From Photobacterium sp. Ph5 (GTDB lineage Bacteria; Pseudomonadota; Gammaproteobacteria; Enterobacterales; Vibrionaceae), in NCBI RefSeq assembly GCF_022129445.1, contig NZ_JADQAQ010000001.1, positions 1 to 64,000 on the forward strand: 64,000 nt of DNA, in the 5' to 3' direction. How positions within the stretch are numbered: the stretch's first letter is position 1; every line of letters starts with the position of its first letter. This document shows, piece by piece, positions 45,035 through 54,299 of the stretch. The translations under genes were made by a program, and so were the position numbers. The notes below the pieces were generated by a model, which saw only the letters and a program-made list of their open reading frames with translations, did not search any database and was not told the origin of the DNA.

Positions 45035-47281
45035 TTAATGACCAGCGTAGTGTTTTAATAAACTTGGCACATCAAGAATTAATGCAATATGACCATCACT
45101 GGTAATTGTTGCACCTGCCATACCAGGCGTACCTTGAAGTAAGCTATCTAGTGGTTTTATCACGACTTCTTCTTGACCGATTAAGGTATCAACCACAAAA
45201 CCAATACGCTGATGACCAATTTGAACAATAACGACATGACCATGCCCACGATCTTTATTCGTACCGACTGTCATATTTGACAACCAATCTTGTAGATAAA
45301 ACAGTGGGATCGCTTTATCACGAACAATAATTGTTAACTGCCCATCAACTGTATTGGTTTTATTCAAATCAAGATGGAATATTTCATTCACACTCGCCAG
45401 CGGTAGTGCAAAGGGTTGTTCGCCAACACCCACCATTAATGTAGGTAAAATAGCTAATGTTAACGGTACTTTAATATCAATTCGGGTGCCTTTTCCTAAC
45501 ACCGAGTCAATGTGAATTGAGCCATTTAGCTGATTAATCCCTGTTTTTACAACATCCATTCCGACACCACGACCAGAGATATCAGAGATTTCTTTTTTGG
45601 TCGAGAAGCCAGGCGCAAAAATGAGATTATACGCTTCATTGTCAGTGATACGAGAAGCGGCATCAGCATCCATCACACCGCGTTCAACGGCAATGCTGCG
45701 GAGCTTTTCTGCATCCATACCGCCACCATCATCTTCGATGGTAAGTAAAATATGATCACCTTCTTGTGATGCTGACAATAATACTGTTCCTGTGCGAGGC
45801 TTACCTACCTGTTCACGAACTTCAGGCATTTCAATACCATGATCTACAGAGTTTCGTACTAAGTGGACCAGAGGATCAGCAAGAGCTTCCACTAAGTTTT
45901 TATCTAAATCTGTTTCCTCACCACGCATTTCCAGTACGATATCTTTCTTTAAGCTACGCGCTAAATCACGTACAACACGAGGAAAACGACCGAATACTTT
46001 CTTGATTGGCTGCATGCGGGTTTTCATCACAGCGCCTTGAAGATCTGCCGTTACAACATCAAGATTTGATACTGCTTTCGACATTTCTTCATCATTGGTG
46101 TTTAAACCAAGGCTAACTAAACGATTTCGTACTAAAACCAATTCACCGACCATATTCATAATGGTATCAAGCGTTGAGGTATCAACACGAACAGTCGCAT
46201 CTGCTTGTGGTTTTGACTTCTCTTTGACCGCAGCAGGTTTACCTGAGCGCTCTGCTGGCGGTTGATGTACCGCAGATGCGGGAGGCGGAGTAACTATCAC
46301 TGTTGACTGAGCCGTAGGAACAGGTACTTCAATCTCAGTTAAATCATTAGCTGTAGATTGCGCAGCAGTCGCTTGTTCTTCTAGAGAAGGGCTTTTACCT
46401 GCACCATGTAATTCATCAAGTAGACGTTCAAATTCATCATCTGTCATCAAATCATCACTACCACCAGCACCAGTATCTTCTGGTACGGTAGACGATGATG
46501 GTGTTACTGGCGATGCTGTTGACGATGATAGTGTTGCAACACCCGACGAAGGCGTATCACTATTCCCCGGCCCTTTACCAGAACCGTGTAATTCGTCTAA
46601 CAAACGTTCGAATTCATCATCAGTAATATCACCGCTATCAAAATTTAATTGTGCTTCTACATTATTTTGCGCAGTTGGTTCTGGTGTCGTTGCCTTGGAT
46701 GGGCTTTGACCGGCACCATGAAGTTCATCAAGTAAGCGATCAAACTCATCTTGGGTCATGTCATCAACACTGTCGCCAGCAGTAACATTATCATTGTTTG
46801 ACGTGATCACAGGCTCTGACGTCACTTCTTCAATAATATCAACCGGTGGCGCTTCAACCGGCGTAGAAATTGGGGCTAGCTCGTCTGCGGTTGCTGGCTG
46901 GCTATAATAATGCAAAGCATCTAATAAACGCTGCTCGGCACGATCAAGAGGCTGATGCTCTTTAACTTGTTCAAACATCACATTGATACAGTCAAGCGCT
47001 TCTAAAATAACATCCATCAACTCAGATGTTACGCTACGCTTTCCTGTTCGCAGCAAGTCAAACACGTTTTCAGCACCATGACATGCATCAACCAGTTCAG
47101 TTAAAGAAAGAAACCCTGCGCCACCTTTTACTGTGTGGAAACCACGAAAAATCGCATTTAATAGCTCAGAATCATCGGGGCTTCGTTCAAGCTCGACCAA
47201 TTGTTCAGAAAGCAATTCAAGAATTTCGCCGGCTTCTATTAAAAAGTCCTGCAGGATATCTTCGTCTAAATCAAAGCTCAT
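45035..47281 (-). CDS. cheA: Chemotaxis histidine kinase CheA
   Basis: This 748-aa kinase has an HPt domain with phospho-acceptor His49 (FRGFHTVKGGAG), then a long linker (about 125-365), dimerisation helices (about 366-430), an ATPase domain (HLVRNSVDHGIE, GGGMD, GRGVGMDVV) and a CheW-like regulatory domain. No normal P2 (CheY-binding) domain is obvious. Instead the linker has three copies of a motif TDDEFERLLDELHGAGKSP at about 176-195, 219-238 and 279-298. In Vibrio this linker contains the region that ParP contacts. CheA phosphorylates CheY and CheB. Confidence 0.95.
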   Translation of the reverse strand: MSFDLDEDILQDFLIEAGEILELLSEQLVELERSPDDSELLNAIFRGFHTVKGGAGFLSLTELVDACHGAENVFDLLRTGKRSVTSELMDVILEALDCINVMFEQVKEHQPLDRAEQRLLDALHYYSQPATADELAPISTPVEAPPVDIIEEVTSEPVITSNNDNVTAGDSVDDMTQDEFDRLLDELHGAGQSPSKATTPEPTAQNNVEAQLNFDSGDITDDEFERLLDELHGSGKGPGNSDTPSSGVATLSSSTASPVTPSSSTVPEDTGAGGSDDLMTDDEFERLLDELHGAGKSPSLEEQATAAQSTANDLTEIEVPVPTAQSTVIVTPPPASAVHQPPAERSGKPAAVKEKSKPQADATVRVDTSTLDTIMNMVGELVLVRNRLVSLGLNTNDEEMSKAVSNLDVVTADLQGAVMKTRMQPIKKVFGRFPRVVRDLARSLKKDIVLEMRGEETDLDKNLVEALADPLVHLVRNSVDHGIEMPEVREQVGKPRTGTVLLSASQEGDHILLTIEDDGGGMDAEKLRSIAVERGVMDADAASRITDNEAYNLIFAPGFSTKKEISDISGRGVGMDVVKTGINQLNGSIHIDSVLGKGTRIDIKVPLTLAILPTLMVGVGEQPFALPLASVNEIFHLDLNKTNTVDGQLTIIVRDKAIPLFYLQDWLSNMTVGTNKDRGHGHVVIVQIGHQRIGFVVDTLIGQEEVVIKPLDSLLQGTPGMAGATITSDGHIALILDVPSLLKHYAGH

Positions 47282-47290
47282 AAATTTCCC

Positions 47291-48010
47291 CTAAAATCCA
47301 AGACTCGAAAGTAAATCATCAACATCATCTTGTGATTCAACAACATCATTTCGTTGTTCTGGATTAATGATTGGCCCTTCAGGCTTTAAGGCGTCTTTTT
47401 TATCATCAATCACAGTATTCGCGTCTTGCTCCATGCCAAAAGCTTTTAGAATTTCAACTAACCTATCTTCAACTTCATGAACTAACTCAATGACTCGTCG
47501 AATGATTTGTCCTGTAAGATCTTGGTAGTCCTGAGCCATAAGGATGTCAGTAAGATGGGTACGCAGTGTGCTACTATCACCTTCAACTTGAACAAGTAAT
47601 AAATCAATATCGTGACACAATGCTTTAAATTCAGTAAGGCCAATCTTACCTGCCATTAAGCGCTGCCACTGAGGATGCACTTGCAATAACGTTTCATGCA
47701 GTTTATCAGCAATAGGTAACGTGCTTTCAACCGCATCCATTGTTTTATTTGCGGCTTGCTCCGTTTTATCGATAACATAAAGCAATCGTTCGCGAGCATC
47801 AGGAATATCAGTTTTCGCCAAATCGTTAACCCGAGGATCAAGACGAAAATTAATTAAAGAATCATGCAACTGGCGAGTAATTTTACCCACCTCTGCAAAC
47901 ATTGGTTCATGGCTATCGGCAACTAATGTTTGTACAAGCGAATTGGCTTCAGCTTGTTGTCCATTTTCTAGCAAGCTGACAAGCTGTTTTGCCTGTTCAA
48001 GTGAAATCAT
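47291..48010 (-). CDS. cheZ: CheY-P phosphatase CheZ
   Basis: This 239-aa all-helical protein has the catalytic block ILMAQDYQDLTGQIIRRV, whose Gln (residue about 158) activates water on CheY-P. It has the C-terminal CheY-binding peptide DVDDLLSSLGF joined by a flexible tail. It terminates the CheY signal at the pole. It lies between cheY and cheA. Confidence 0.95.
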   Translation of the reverse strand: MISLEQAKQLVSLLENGQQAEANSLVQTLVADSHEPMFAEVGKITRQLHDSLINFRLDPRVNDLAKTDIPDARERLLYVIDKTEQAANKTMDAVESTLPIADKLHETLLQVHPQWQRLMAGKIGLTEFKALCHDIDLLLVQVEGDSSTLRTHLTDILMAQDYQDLTGQIIRRVIELVHEVEDRLVEILKAFGMEQDANTVIDDKKDALKPEGPIINPEQRNDVVESQDDVDDLLSSLGF

Positions 48011-48058
48011 GCTTCTTTATCGTCCTTATGCACTACTGATGATTATTGTTAGCAATCG

Positions 48059-48454
48059 TTACTGCAAACGTTCGAAAATTTTATCCAATTTTTCTTTCAA
48101 CGTTGCAGCGGTAAAGGGTTTAACAATATAGCCATTAACACCTGCTTGCGCCGCTTCAATGATCTGCTCACGCTTTGCTTCAGCAGTAATCATCAATACA
48201 GGCAAATGCTTCAGTTGATCATCAGAACGAATATGGCGAAGTAAATCAATCCCTTGCATACCAGGCATATTCCAATCCGTCACGACGAAATCGAAATCAC
48301 CCTTTTTAAGCATTGGTAAAGCTGTTAATCCATCATCCGCTTCTAAAGTGTTGTTAAAACCTAAATCACGAAGCAGGTTTTTAACAATACGGCGCATTGT
48401 TGAGAAATCATCAACAATGAGAATTTTCATGTTTTTATTCAAGTTTGCCTCCAC
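48059..48454 (-). CDS. cheY: Chemotaxis response regulator CheY
   Basis: This 131-aa single receiver has the acidic pocket Asp15/Asp16 region (VDDFSTMRR), phospho-acceptor Asp60 (VVTDWNMPG), the switch Thr in MITAEA and the conserved Lys in IVKPFTA. CheY-P binds FliM and changes flagellar rotation. The FliM N-terminal peptide that it binds is encoded in the same cluster (58.3-59.3 kb). Confidence 0.97.
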   Translation of the reverse strand: MEANLNKNMKILIVDDFSTMRRIVKNLLRDLGFNNTLEADDGLTALPMLKKGDFDFVVTDWNMPGMQGIDLLRHIRSDDQLKHLPVLMITAEAKREQIIEAAQAGVNGYIVKPFTAATLKEKLDKIFERLQ

Positions 48455-48494
48455 TGAGAGCCAGCGTTCTTCTAGTTCTAAAAATAAATAATTA

Positions 48495-49217
48495 TTAAGC
48501 AGTCCATGCTGTTAATTTTGCGCGTAATCGTTGCATTGCTTGGCTGTGTATCTGACAAATTCGTGATTCACTAACACCGATCACCGCACCAATTTCTTTT
48601 AAATTAAGTTCTTCATCGTAGTAAAGTGATAACACTAACGCCTCTCGTTCAGGTAGGGTCTTTATCGCTTCAGCCAGTGACGCACGAAAATTATCATCAA
48701 CAACACCTTGAAGGGGGGTGTTTTCGCCAATACTTTCTTCGTTCGCGACGGTATCTTCTGCCACCCCAAGATCACTAATACCGACTAAGCGTCCACAATT
48801 AACATCATTTAATGCTTGATGATACTGTTCTAACGGCATATCGAGATATTGCGCAATTTCTTGGTCATTAGGATCGCGTCCTAATTCATTTTCAAGGTGA
48901 GATATGGCTTCACTTATCTTTCGGCTATTTTTATATACCGAACGAGGAACCCAATCACCACGACGAATATCATCAAGCATGGCCCCACGAATACGAATAC
49001 CAGCAAACGTTTCAAAGCTTGCGCCTTTCGTAGGATCGTAATTTTGTTGCGCTTCAAGCAAGCCAATCATGCCTGCTTGAATTAAATCTTCCACTAATAC
49101 ACTTGGAGGTAAACGCACCATTAGGTGATGAGCAATACGTTTAACTAACGATGAGTAACGTTCGATAAATGCTTGTGGGCTCTGTTGGTATTGACCGTAA
49201 GCCATCGCTTTATTCAC
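48495..49217 (-). CDS. fliA: Flagellar sigma factor FliA (sigma-28)
   Basis: This 240-aa sigma factor has region 2 ([45 protein letters not shown]), region 3 and region 4 ([44 protein letters not shown]). It transcribes late flagellar genes when FlgM is exported. Its start overlaps the flhG stop by 8 nt. Motility sigma usage in Vibrio polar flagella also involves sigma-54 earlier in the cascade. Confidence 0.96.
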   Translation of the reverse strand: MNKAMAYGQYQQSPQAFIERYSSLVKRIAHHLMVRLPPSVLVEDLIQAGMIGLLEAQQNYDPTKGASFETFAGIRIRGAMLDDIRRGDWVPRSVYKNSRKISEAISHLENELGRDPNDQEIAQYLDMPLEQYHQALNDVNCGRLVGISDLGVAEDTVANEESIGENTPLQGVVDDNFRASLAEAIKTLPEREALVLSLYYDEELNLKEIGAVIGVSESRICQIHSQAMQRLRAKLTAWTA

Positions 49218-50100
49218 TATATGGTACCTCCATGGCCTGAGAGCGTTTTATTAACAAACGTTCAACAAAAAACTCAAGATGTCCGCCAGGATTATGAGGA
49301 ATAGGCCATGTCATCGCTTTAGTTGATAATGAATTTAGCGCCAGTGCTGCAGGGCTACGAGGGAACGCCTCTACCACTATTTTCTGACGTTTAACGGCTT
49401 GTCTAACATTATCATCAAGGGGAATACAAGCCACGAGCTCTAGATTAGCATCTAAGAATCGCTCAGTAACGCGCGTCAATTTAGTAAACAGATCGCGCCC
49501 TTCACGGTAACTACGTACCATATTGGCTACAATTTTAAAGCGTTGAACATCATATTCACGGCTTAAAATTTTAATCAATGCGTAAGCATCAGTAATTGAT
49601 GTCGGTTCATCACATACCACAACGACGACATCTTGTGCTGCACGAGCAAAACTCAGCACCATGTCTGAAATACCTGCGGCGGTATCTACCAAGAGAAAAT
49701 CGAGATCGTCTTGTAAATTACCAAATGCTCGAATTAACCCCGCATGCTGTGCTGGTGTTAACTCTGCCATATTTTGGGTACCCGAGGCAGCAGGAATAAT
49801 TTTCAAACCATATGGGCCTTCGATAATGATATCTTCAAGCTCACAGATCCCCGCTAAAACATGAGATAAATTACGTCCAGCGCGAAGCCCTAGCATCACA
49901 TCAACGTTCGCAAGACCAAGATCAGCATCCAATACCATAACGCGCTTACCTTGACGTGCCATCGACATCGCCATGTTTAGCGTAACATTGGTTTTACCGA
50001 CACCACCTTTCCCCCCAGTAACTGTAATCACTTTGGTTGAGGTTAACTGAGTCATTCGACGTAAACCGCTTGCTTGATCGTACATTCTGCTCTCAATCAT
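49210..50100 (-). CDS. flhG: MinD-like flagellar number regulator FlhG (FleN)
   Basis: This 296-aa MinD/ParA-type ATPase has a deviant Walker A GGKGGVGKTN, DADLGLANVDVMLG and VDTAAGI. FlhG limits the number of polar flagella and opposes FlhF. I chose ATG 50100 (MIESRMYDQASGLRR) over an in-frame ATG at 50133, because 50100 gives the usual 295-296 aa length and an 8-nt ATGATTGA overlap with the flhF stop. The DQASGLRRM N-terminal helix activates the FlhF GTPase. Confidence 0.94.
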   Translation of the reverse strand: MIESRMYDQASGLRRMTQLTSTKVITVTGGKGGVGKTNVTLNMAMSMARQGKRVMVLDADLGLANVDVMLGLRAGRNLSHVLAGICELEDIIIEGPYGLKIIPAASGTQNMAELTPAQHAGLIRAFGNLQDDLDFLLVDTAAGISDMVLSFARAAQDVVVVVCDEPTSITDAYALIKILSREYDVQRFKIVANMVRSYREGRDLFTKLTRVTERFLDANLELVACIPLDDNVRQAVKRQKIVVEAFPRSPAALALNSLSTKAMTWPIPHNPGGHLEFFVERLLIKRSQAMEVPYSE

Positions 50101-51799
50101 AATAATCTGCCGCCTTATTATCTGAACTATCACTAGACCAGAAATGTGATTGTTGGCTTATCTCTAACTCCAATAATTCATTCGCGCGTGACACTAGGTA
50201 GTTCCCCGACGCTATTTTGATATCTTCTGGTACACGCTGACCATCCGCTAAATAAGCGATAGGTAATGCATTTTGAATCGCCACGCAGATGATCTCTCCT
50301 AAACTTAATGACTCATCAAGCTTTGTTAATACGCAACCAGAAAGCGGAATACGGCGAAAATGTTCAATCGTTTCCTGCAACACTCGACGCTGTGATGTCG
50401 CTGGCATCACTAAGTAGCTACGAATATGCGCTCCGCTGTTTTTCATTAATGTGTCTAGCTGTTCAGATAATCGAATATCACGCTGCCCCATCCCTGCAGT
50501 ATCAAGTAATACCAATCGACGATGTCGCAACTGATGTAAGATATCGGCAAGTTCTTCAGCATCTTTAGCAACTCTTACCGGACAACCCATAATTCGACCA
50601 TAAGTCGCTAATTGCTCATGGGCGCCAATACGATATGTGTCTGTCGTTACTAGAGCAATTTGATCAGGACCAAATTCCATTGCCGCTCGTGCTGCCAACT
50701 TGGCTATAGTCGTGGTTTTACCTACACCTGTTGGGCCTAATAAAGCCACCACACCGCCAGTATCTAAAATACAATCGTCGGTGGTAATAATTTGATCCGA
50801 CAACAAATCAAGTAATGCAGGCCATGCTTCATTGGGTTGAATATCTTCAGGAATATAACACGCTAATTGATCGGCTAATTGCTCTGATAGTCCCATTTTT
50901 TCAAGGCGTTTAATCATCATGGCGCGCATTGGTTCACGGCGTTCAACTTCTTGCCACATTAAGCCTGATAGCTGGTGTTCTAATAAGCGACGTATCGAGA
51001 TCATTTCAGATCGCACTTGATCCAGCTCATCTTTACTCGGTTGTGCTTTAGACTCGTAACGAGAAGGATCTAATCGTGGTTTTTGCGGTGACTGTTCACG
51101 TCCATTCATACTATGATCATGGTTATCAAATAACCCACGACCGACTGATAGATCGCGTTCATATTGCTTTGATGATGGACGACGGTAATCCCCGATATCT
51201 AAATCATGCTTATTCGTTTCAGGCTGACGACGCTGAAATAATGGCGATGTTGATGGTGAACGGTTATCACGTGATGAAGGAGTATCAGCATAATGTTGGT
51301 CAGAATAACGAGAGTAACCGTCTGCCTTTCGTTGCGATGCTCGTTCATTTTGTGAACTGTAGGCTGGCTTATGGTCACTTCGAAATGCATTCGCTTCTGA
51401 ATATAAGCTGTGACTATCCCCTTGCTCGCGCAATTTAGATTGGCGATCAAGTAATGCACTAAGAGAGTCAACCTCATTAGGTTGCTCATTGTGCTCTTGG
51501 GTTGAGGCATAGTTTTGTAACACACTAGCAAATTTCTGCACCGTGGATTGGTTCAACTGTACCTTGTCATCAGCAAGTTTACGTCTTGCTTGACTTAACC
51601 CTTGAGAAACTTCGTCACGAGAACGGTGCTGAGTATTTGGCGCAGCAGGAGGCGTTGTATCAACATCCACGGCAGCCACAATCTCAACACCACCAGAAAC
51701 TTTCTTATTCGACATAATGACGGCATCAGGCCCAAGCTCTTCTTTGACTTCGCTAAGTGCCGTTCTCATATCCTTGGCAAAAAATCGTTTAATTTTCAA
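50093..51799 (-). CDS. flhF: SRP-like GTPase FlhF
   Basis: This 568-aa protein is the polar flagellum placement factor. The N-terminal B domain opens with MKIKRFFAKDMRTALSEV. A long, disordered, charged and Ser/Gln/Arg-rich region (about residues 55-270) follows, then N and G domains with LLGPTGVGKTTTIAKLA (near 360), DTYRIGAHEQL, DTAGMGQRD and TKLDE. The G domain is of the SRP54/FtsY class. Length is larger than B. subtilis FlhF because of the linker. It overlaps flhG. Confidence 0.95.
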   Translation of the reverse strand: MKIKRFFAKDMRTALSEVKEELGPDAVIMSNKKVSGGVEIVAAVDVDTTPPAAPNTQHRSRDEVSQGLSQARRKLADDKVQLNQSTVQKFASVLQNYASTQEHNEQPNEVDSLSALLDRQSKLREQGDSHSLYSEANAFRSDHKPAYSSQNERASQRKADGYSRYSDQHYADTPSSRDNRSPSTSPLFQRRQPETNKHDLDIGDYRRPSSKQYERDLSVGRGLFDNHDHSMNGREQSPQKPRLDPSRYESKAQPSKDELDQVRSEMISIRRLLEHQLSGLMWQEVERREPMRAMMIKRLEKMGLSEQLADQLACYIPEDIQPNEAWPALLDLLSDQIITTDDCILDTGGVVALLGPTGVGKTTTIAKLAARAAMEFGPDQIALVTTDTYRIGAHEQLATYGRIMGCPVRVAKDAEELADILHQLRHRRLVLLDTAGMGQRDIRLSEQLDTLMKNSGAHIRSYLVMPATSQRRVLQETIEHFRRIPLSGCVLTKLDESLSLGEIICVAIQNALPIAYLADGQRVPEDIKIASGNYLVSRANELLELEISQQSHFWSSDSSDNKAADYYD

Positions 51800-51850
51800 A
51801 ATATCGTCCTATCTCAGAAAGGGCTTAGGCCGCATCTACAACCACTAACA

Positions 51851-53947
51851 TTAATTACCTACCGCGTTCACAATTCGAATTTGTTTTTCATCAGGCACTT
51901 CCTGATATGACAATACCCGTAAACTTGGGATCGTATTTTTAACAAATTTAGCTAATGTTGAACGCAACACACCTGAGGTCAACAATACCGCAGGCTCACC
52001 TTTCAATTCTTGTTGTTGAGTCGCTTCTGTTAATGAACGTTGTAAGCGCTCCGCTAATCCAGGCTCAATACCTGAAGATTCGCCACCAGCAGATTGCATG
52101 GTTTGATGCAATATTTGTTCCAATTCAGGAACTAAGGTAATCACTGGCAGCTCAACTTCTATTCCATTGATTTCTTGACAAATTAATCGTTTCAGACCAA
52201 TACGAACAGCAGCGGTTAATATGTCAGGATCTTGACTCTTACTGGAGTACTCCGACAAAGTTTGGACAATAGTTCGAATATCACGCAGTGGAATAGCTTC
52301 ATTTAATAAGTTCTGCATCACTTTCACCACAACCCCAAGAGGTAATTGATCAGGAACAAAACCATCAACCAATTTAGGTGTCGTTTGACCTAACATTTCT
52401 AATAGGTTTTGTACCTCTTCATGACCTAGTAGCTGCGATGCATGATTTGTCAGTAATTGGCTTAAATGGGTCGCCAATACTGTTGCTGAATCAACAACGG
52501 TATAACCTAATGCTTGTGCATGTTCACGCTGTGAGTCTTGTACCCATACCGCTTCAAGACCAAAGGCTGGATCGGTAGTCATTTCACCATCAATAGAACC
52601 GAAAACTTGGCCTGGATTAATAGCAAGATCCATTTTTGGGTGAATATTTGCTTCACCGCAAGCAACCCCCATTAAACTAATGCGGTAACTGTTCGGAGGG
52701 AGTTCTAAATTATCGCGAATATGAACCGGTGGGATAAGGAAACCAAAGTCTTGCGATAACTTTTTACGAACACCTTTCACGCGCTCTAACAACTCACCAC
52801 CTTGATCTTTATCGACCATTGAAATTAAACGGTAACCCACTTCTAAACCAATGGTATCAACAGGCTGTACATCATCCCATGATAGCTCTTTAAGCGGTTG
52901 AGTCGTTGCTAGCTCTGTCGGTGGTGCTTGTTTCTCAACAAGTGCTTCTTCTTTCTCTTTCTTTATTCGCCAATAAGCAGCACCACCAATAATGGCAGCA
53001 AGCAGTAAGAAAGGAATATGGGGCATACCTGGAACAATACCCATAACAAATAAAATCACACCGGTGATGATCAGAGCTTGAGGATTGTTAAACATCTGAA
53101 AATACATTTGCTGCCCCATATCCTCGTCAGTATTTTGACGAGTTACCATCATTGCAGCGCCGATGGATAAAAGTAACGATGGAATTTGAGCAACAAGACC
53201 ATCACCAATGGTCAATAAACTGTAAATTTCGAGTGCTTGACCAAATGTCAGGCCATGCTGACCCATACCAATGATTAAACCACCAATGATATTGATAAAG
53301 AGGATCAAGATACCGGCAATGGCATCACCTTTAACAAACTTAGAGGCACCATCCATAGAACCATAGAAGTCGGCTTCTTTTGTCACTTCAAAACGACGAG
53401 TACGGGCTTGTTCTTGATCGATAAGTCCAGCATTTAAGTCGGCATCAATCGCCATCTGCTTACCCGGTAAGGCATCAAGGGTAAAGCGAGCACTAACTTC
53501 TGAGATACGACCCGCACCTTTGGTTACTACCATAAAGTTAATGATCATCAAAATAAGGAAGACCACTAAACCCACGGCATAGTTGCCACCAATAACAACC
53601 GATCCAAATGCATCAATAACTTGTCCAGCGGCATCAGGTCCTTCATGGCCGTGCAATAAAACAACACGTGTAGAAGCAACGTTTAGTGCTAAACGTAATA
53701 GCGTGGCAATAAGTAGTACGGTAGGAAAAGCAGCAAAGTCAAGCGGACGACGGGTATACACAGTAACCAATAACACCACCAATGAAAGAGCGATATTAAA
53801 GGTAAACGTCATATCCAATAGCAACGGTGGCATTGGTAAAATGATCATCGCTAACGTTGCCAATACCATAATAGGCGCACCTATTGAGGGCATAGACTTA
53901 ATACTGGCTAGCGGTAATCTATCTGCAAAGGGAATTGAAAGCTTCAT
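51851..53947 (-). CDS. flhA: Flagellar export gate protein FlhA
   Basis: This 698-aa export gate protein has eight N-terminal membrane helices (to about residue 330) with the FHIPEP-type loop between TM4 and TM5 (RISEVSARFTLDALPGKQMAIDADLNAG, about 145-172). A large cytoplasmic C-terminal domain follows that docks chaperone-substrate complexes. It forms the nonameric gate of the flagellar type III system. A sigma-54 promoter match lies about 125-135 bp upstream. It leads a flhA-flhF-flhG-fliA-che operon. Confidence 0.97.
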   Translation of the reverse strand: MKLSIPFADRLPLASIKSMPSIGAPIMVLATLAMIILPMPPLLLDMTFTFNIALSLVVLLVTVYTRRPLDFAAFPTVLLIATLLRLALNVASTRVVLLHGHEGPDAAGQVIDAFGSVVIGGNYAVGLVVFLILMIINFMVVTKGAGRISEVSARFTLDALPGKQMAIDADLNAGLIDQEQARTRRFEVTKEADFYGSMDGASKFVKGDAIAGILILFINIIGGLIIGMGQHGLTFGQALEIYSLLTIGDGLVAQIPSLLLSIGAAMMVTRQNTDEDMGQQMYFQMFNNPQALIITGVILFVMGIVPGMPHIPFLLLAAIIGGAAYWRIKKEKEEALVEKQAPPTELATTQPLKELSWDDVQPVDTIGLEVGYRLISMVDKDQGGELLERVKGVRKKLSQDFGFLIPPVHIRDNLELPPNSYRISLMGVACGEANIHPKMDLAINPGQVFGSIDGEMTTDPAFGLEAVWVQDSQREHAQALGYTVVDSATVLATHLSQLLTNHASQLLGHEEVQNLLEMLGQTTPKLVDGFVPDQLPLGVVVKVMQNLLNEAIPLRDIRTIVQTLSEYSSKSQDPDILTAAVRIGLKRLICQEINGIEVELPVITLVPELEQILHQTMQSAGGESSGIEPGLAERLQRSLTEATQQQELKGEPAVLLTSGVLRSTLAKFVKNTIPSLRVLSYQEVPDEKQIRIVNAVGN

Positions 53948-54299
53948 TCTGTCTAGTGATCTATTCTTTTATTATTGGTATCAATGTTCGTTTTATAAAC
54001 AAAAGAAGATAATTAAATAGTCCGTTATTTAATAAAGACGATGAACCATGAATGCATAAAATAAGATAAAGCAATTATCATGCCTTACATATAAGTCATT
54101 TTTTTGACAGCTCGAAAAGATTACCAAATTAATAACCGAAAGATAAAAACAAACGCTATATTTGTGACTTTCTGTCTAATATAAATATTTAATTAAATAT
54201 AGATTTTAATAACAGGAAAATTCTAAAATGGTATGTTCTGGTTAATATACAAATGACTCTGTATACGTAATAACATACTTAATTATTATTCCAGTCATT
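53948..54299. other. 352-bp gap between flhB and flhA
   Basis: The stretch is AT-rich and has no ORF. It contains the flhA sigma-54 promoter (54071-54084) and a perfect AT-only 16-bp palindrome ATATTTAATTAAATAT (54185-54200). Wide AAATGACT/AGTCATTT and GTATGTT/AACATAC repeats lie near the flhB end. Confidence 0.5.
54071..54084 (-). promoter_or_regulatory. Sigma-54 promoter of flhA
   Basis: On the minus strand GGCATGATAATTGC carries the -24 GG and -12 GC separated by exactly 10 bp, and the context AAGGCAT-N5-TTGCTT fits the consensus. A start near 54060 gives a leader of about 113 nt before flhA. Vibrio FlrA/FlrC-type regulators use such promoters for polar flagellar genes. Confidence 0.75.

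Noticed and set aside
49210-50133. FlhG or ParC as a plasmid-type partition gene
   Set aside because: Both ParA-like ATPases lie inside the flagellar/chemotaxis cluster, with no ParB gene or parS-like repeats nearby.
54185-54200. AT-only 16-bp palindrome in the flhB-flhA gap
   Set aside because: Such palindromes are frequent by chance in very AT-rich DNA; no functional context.
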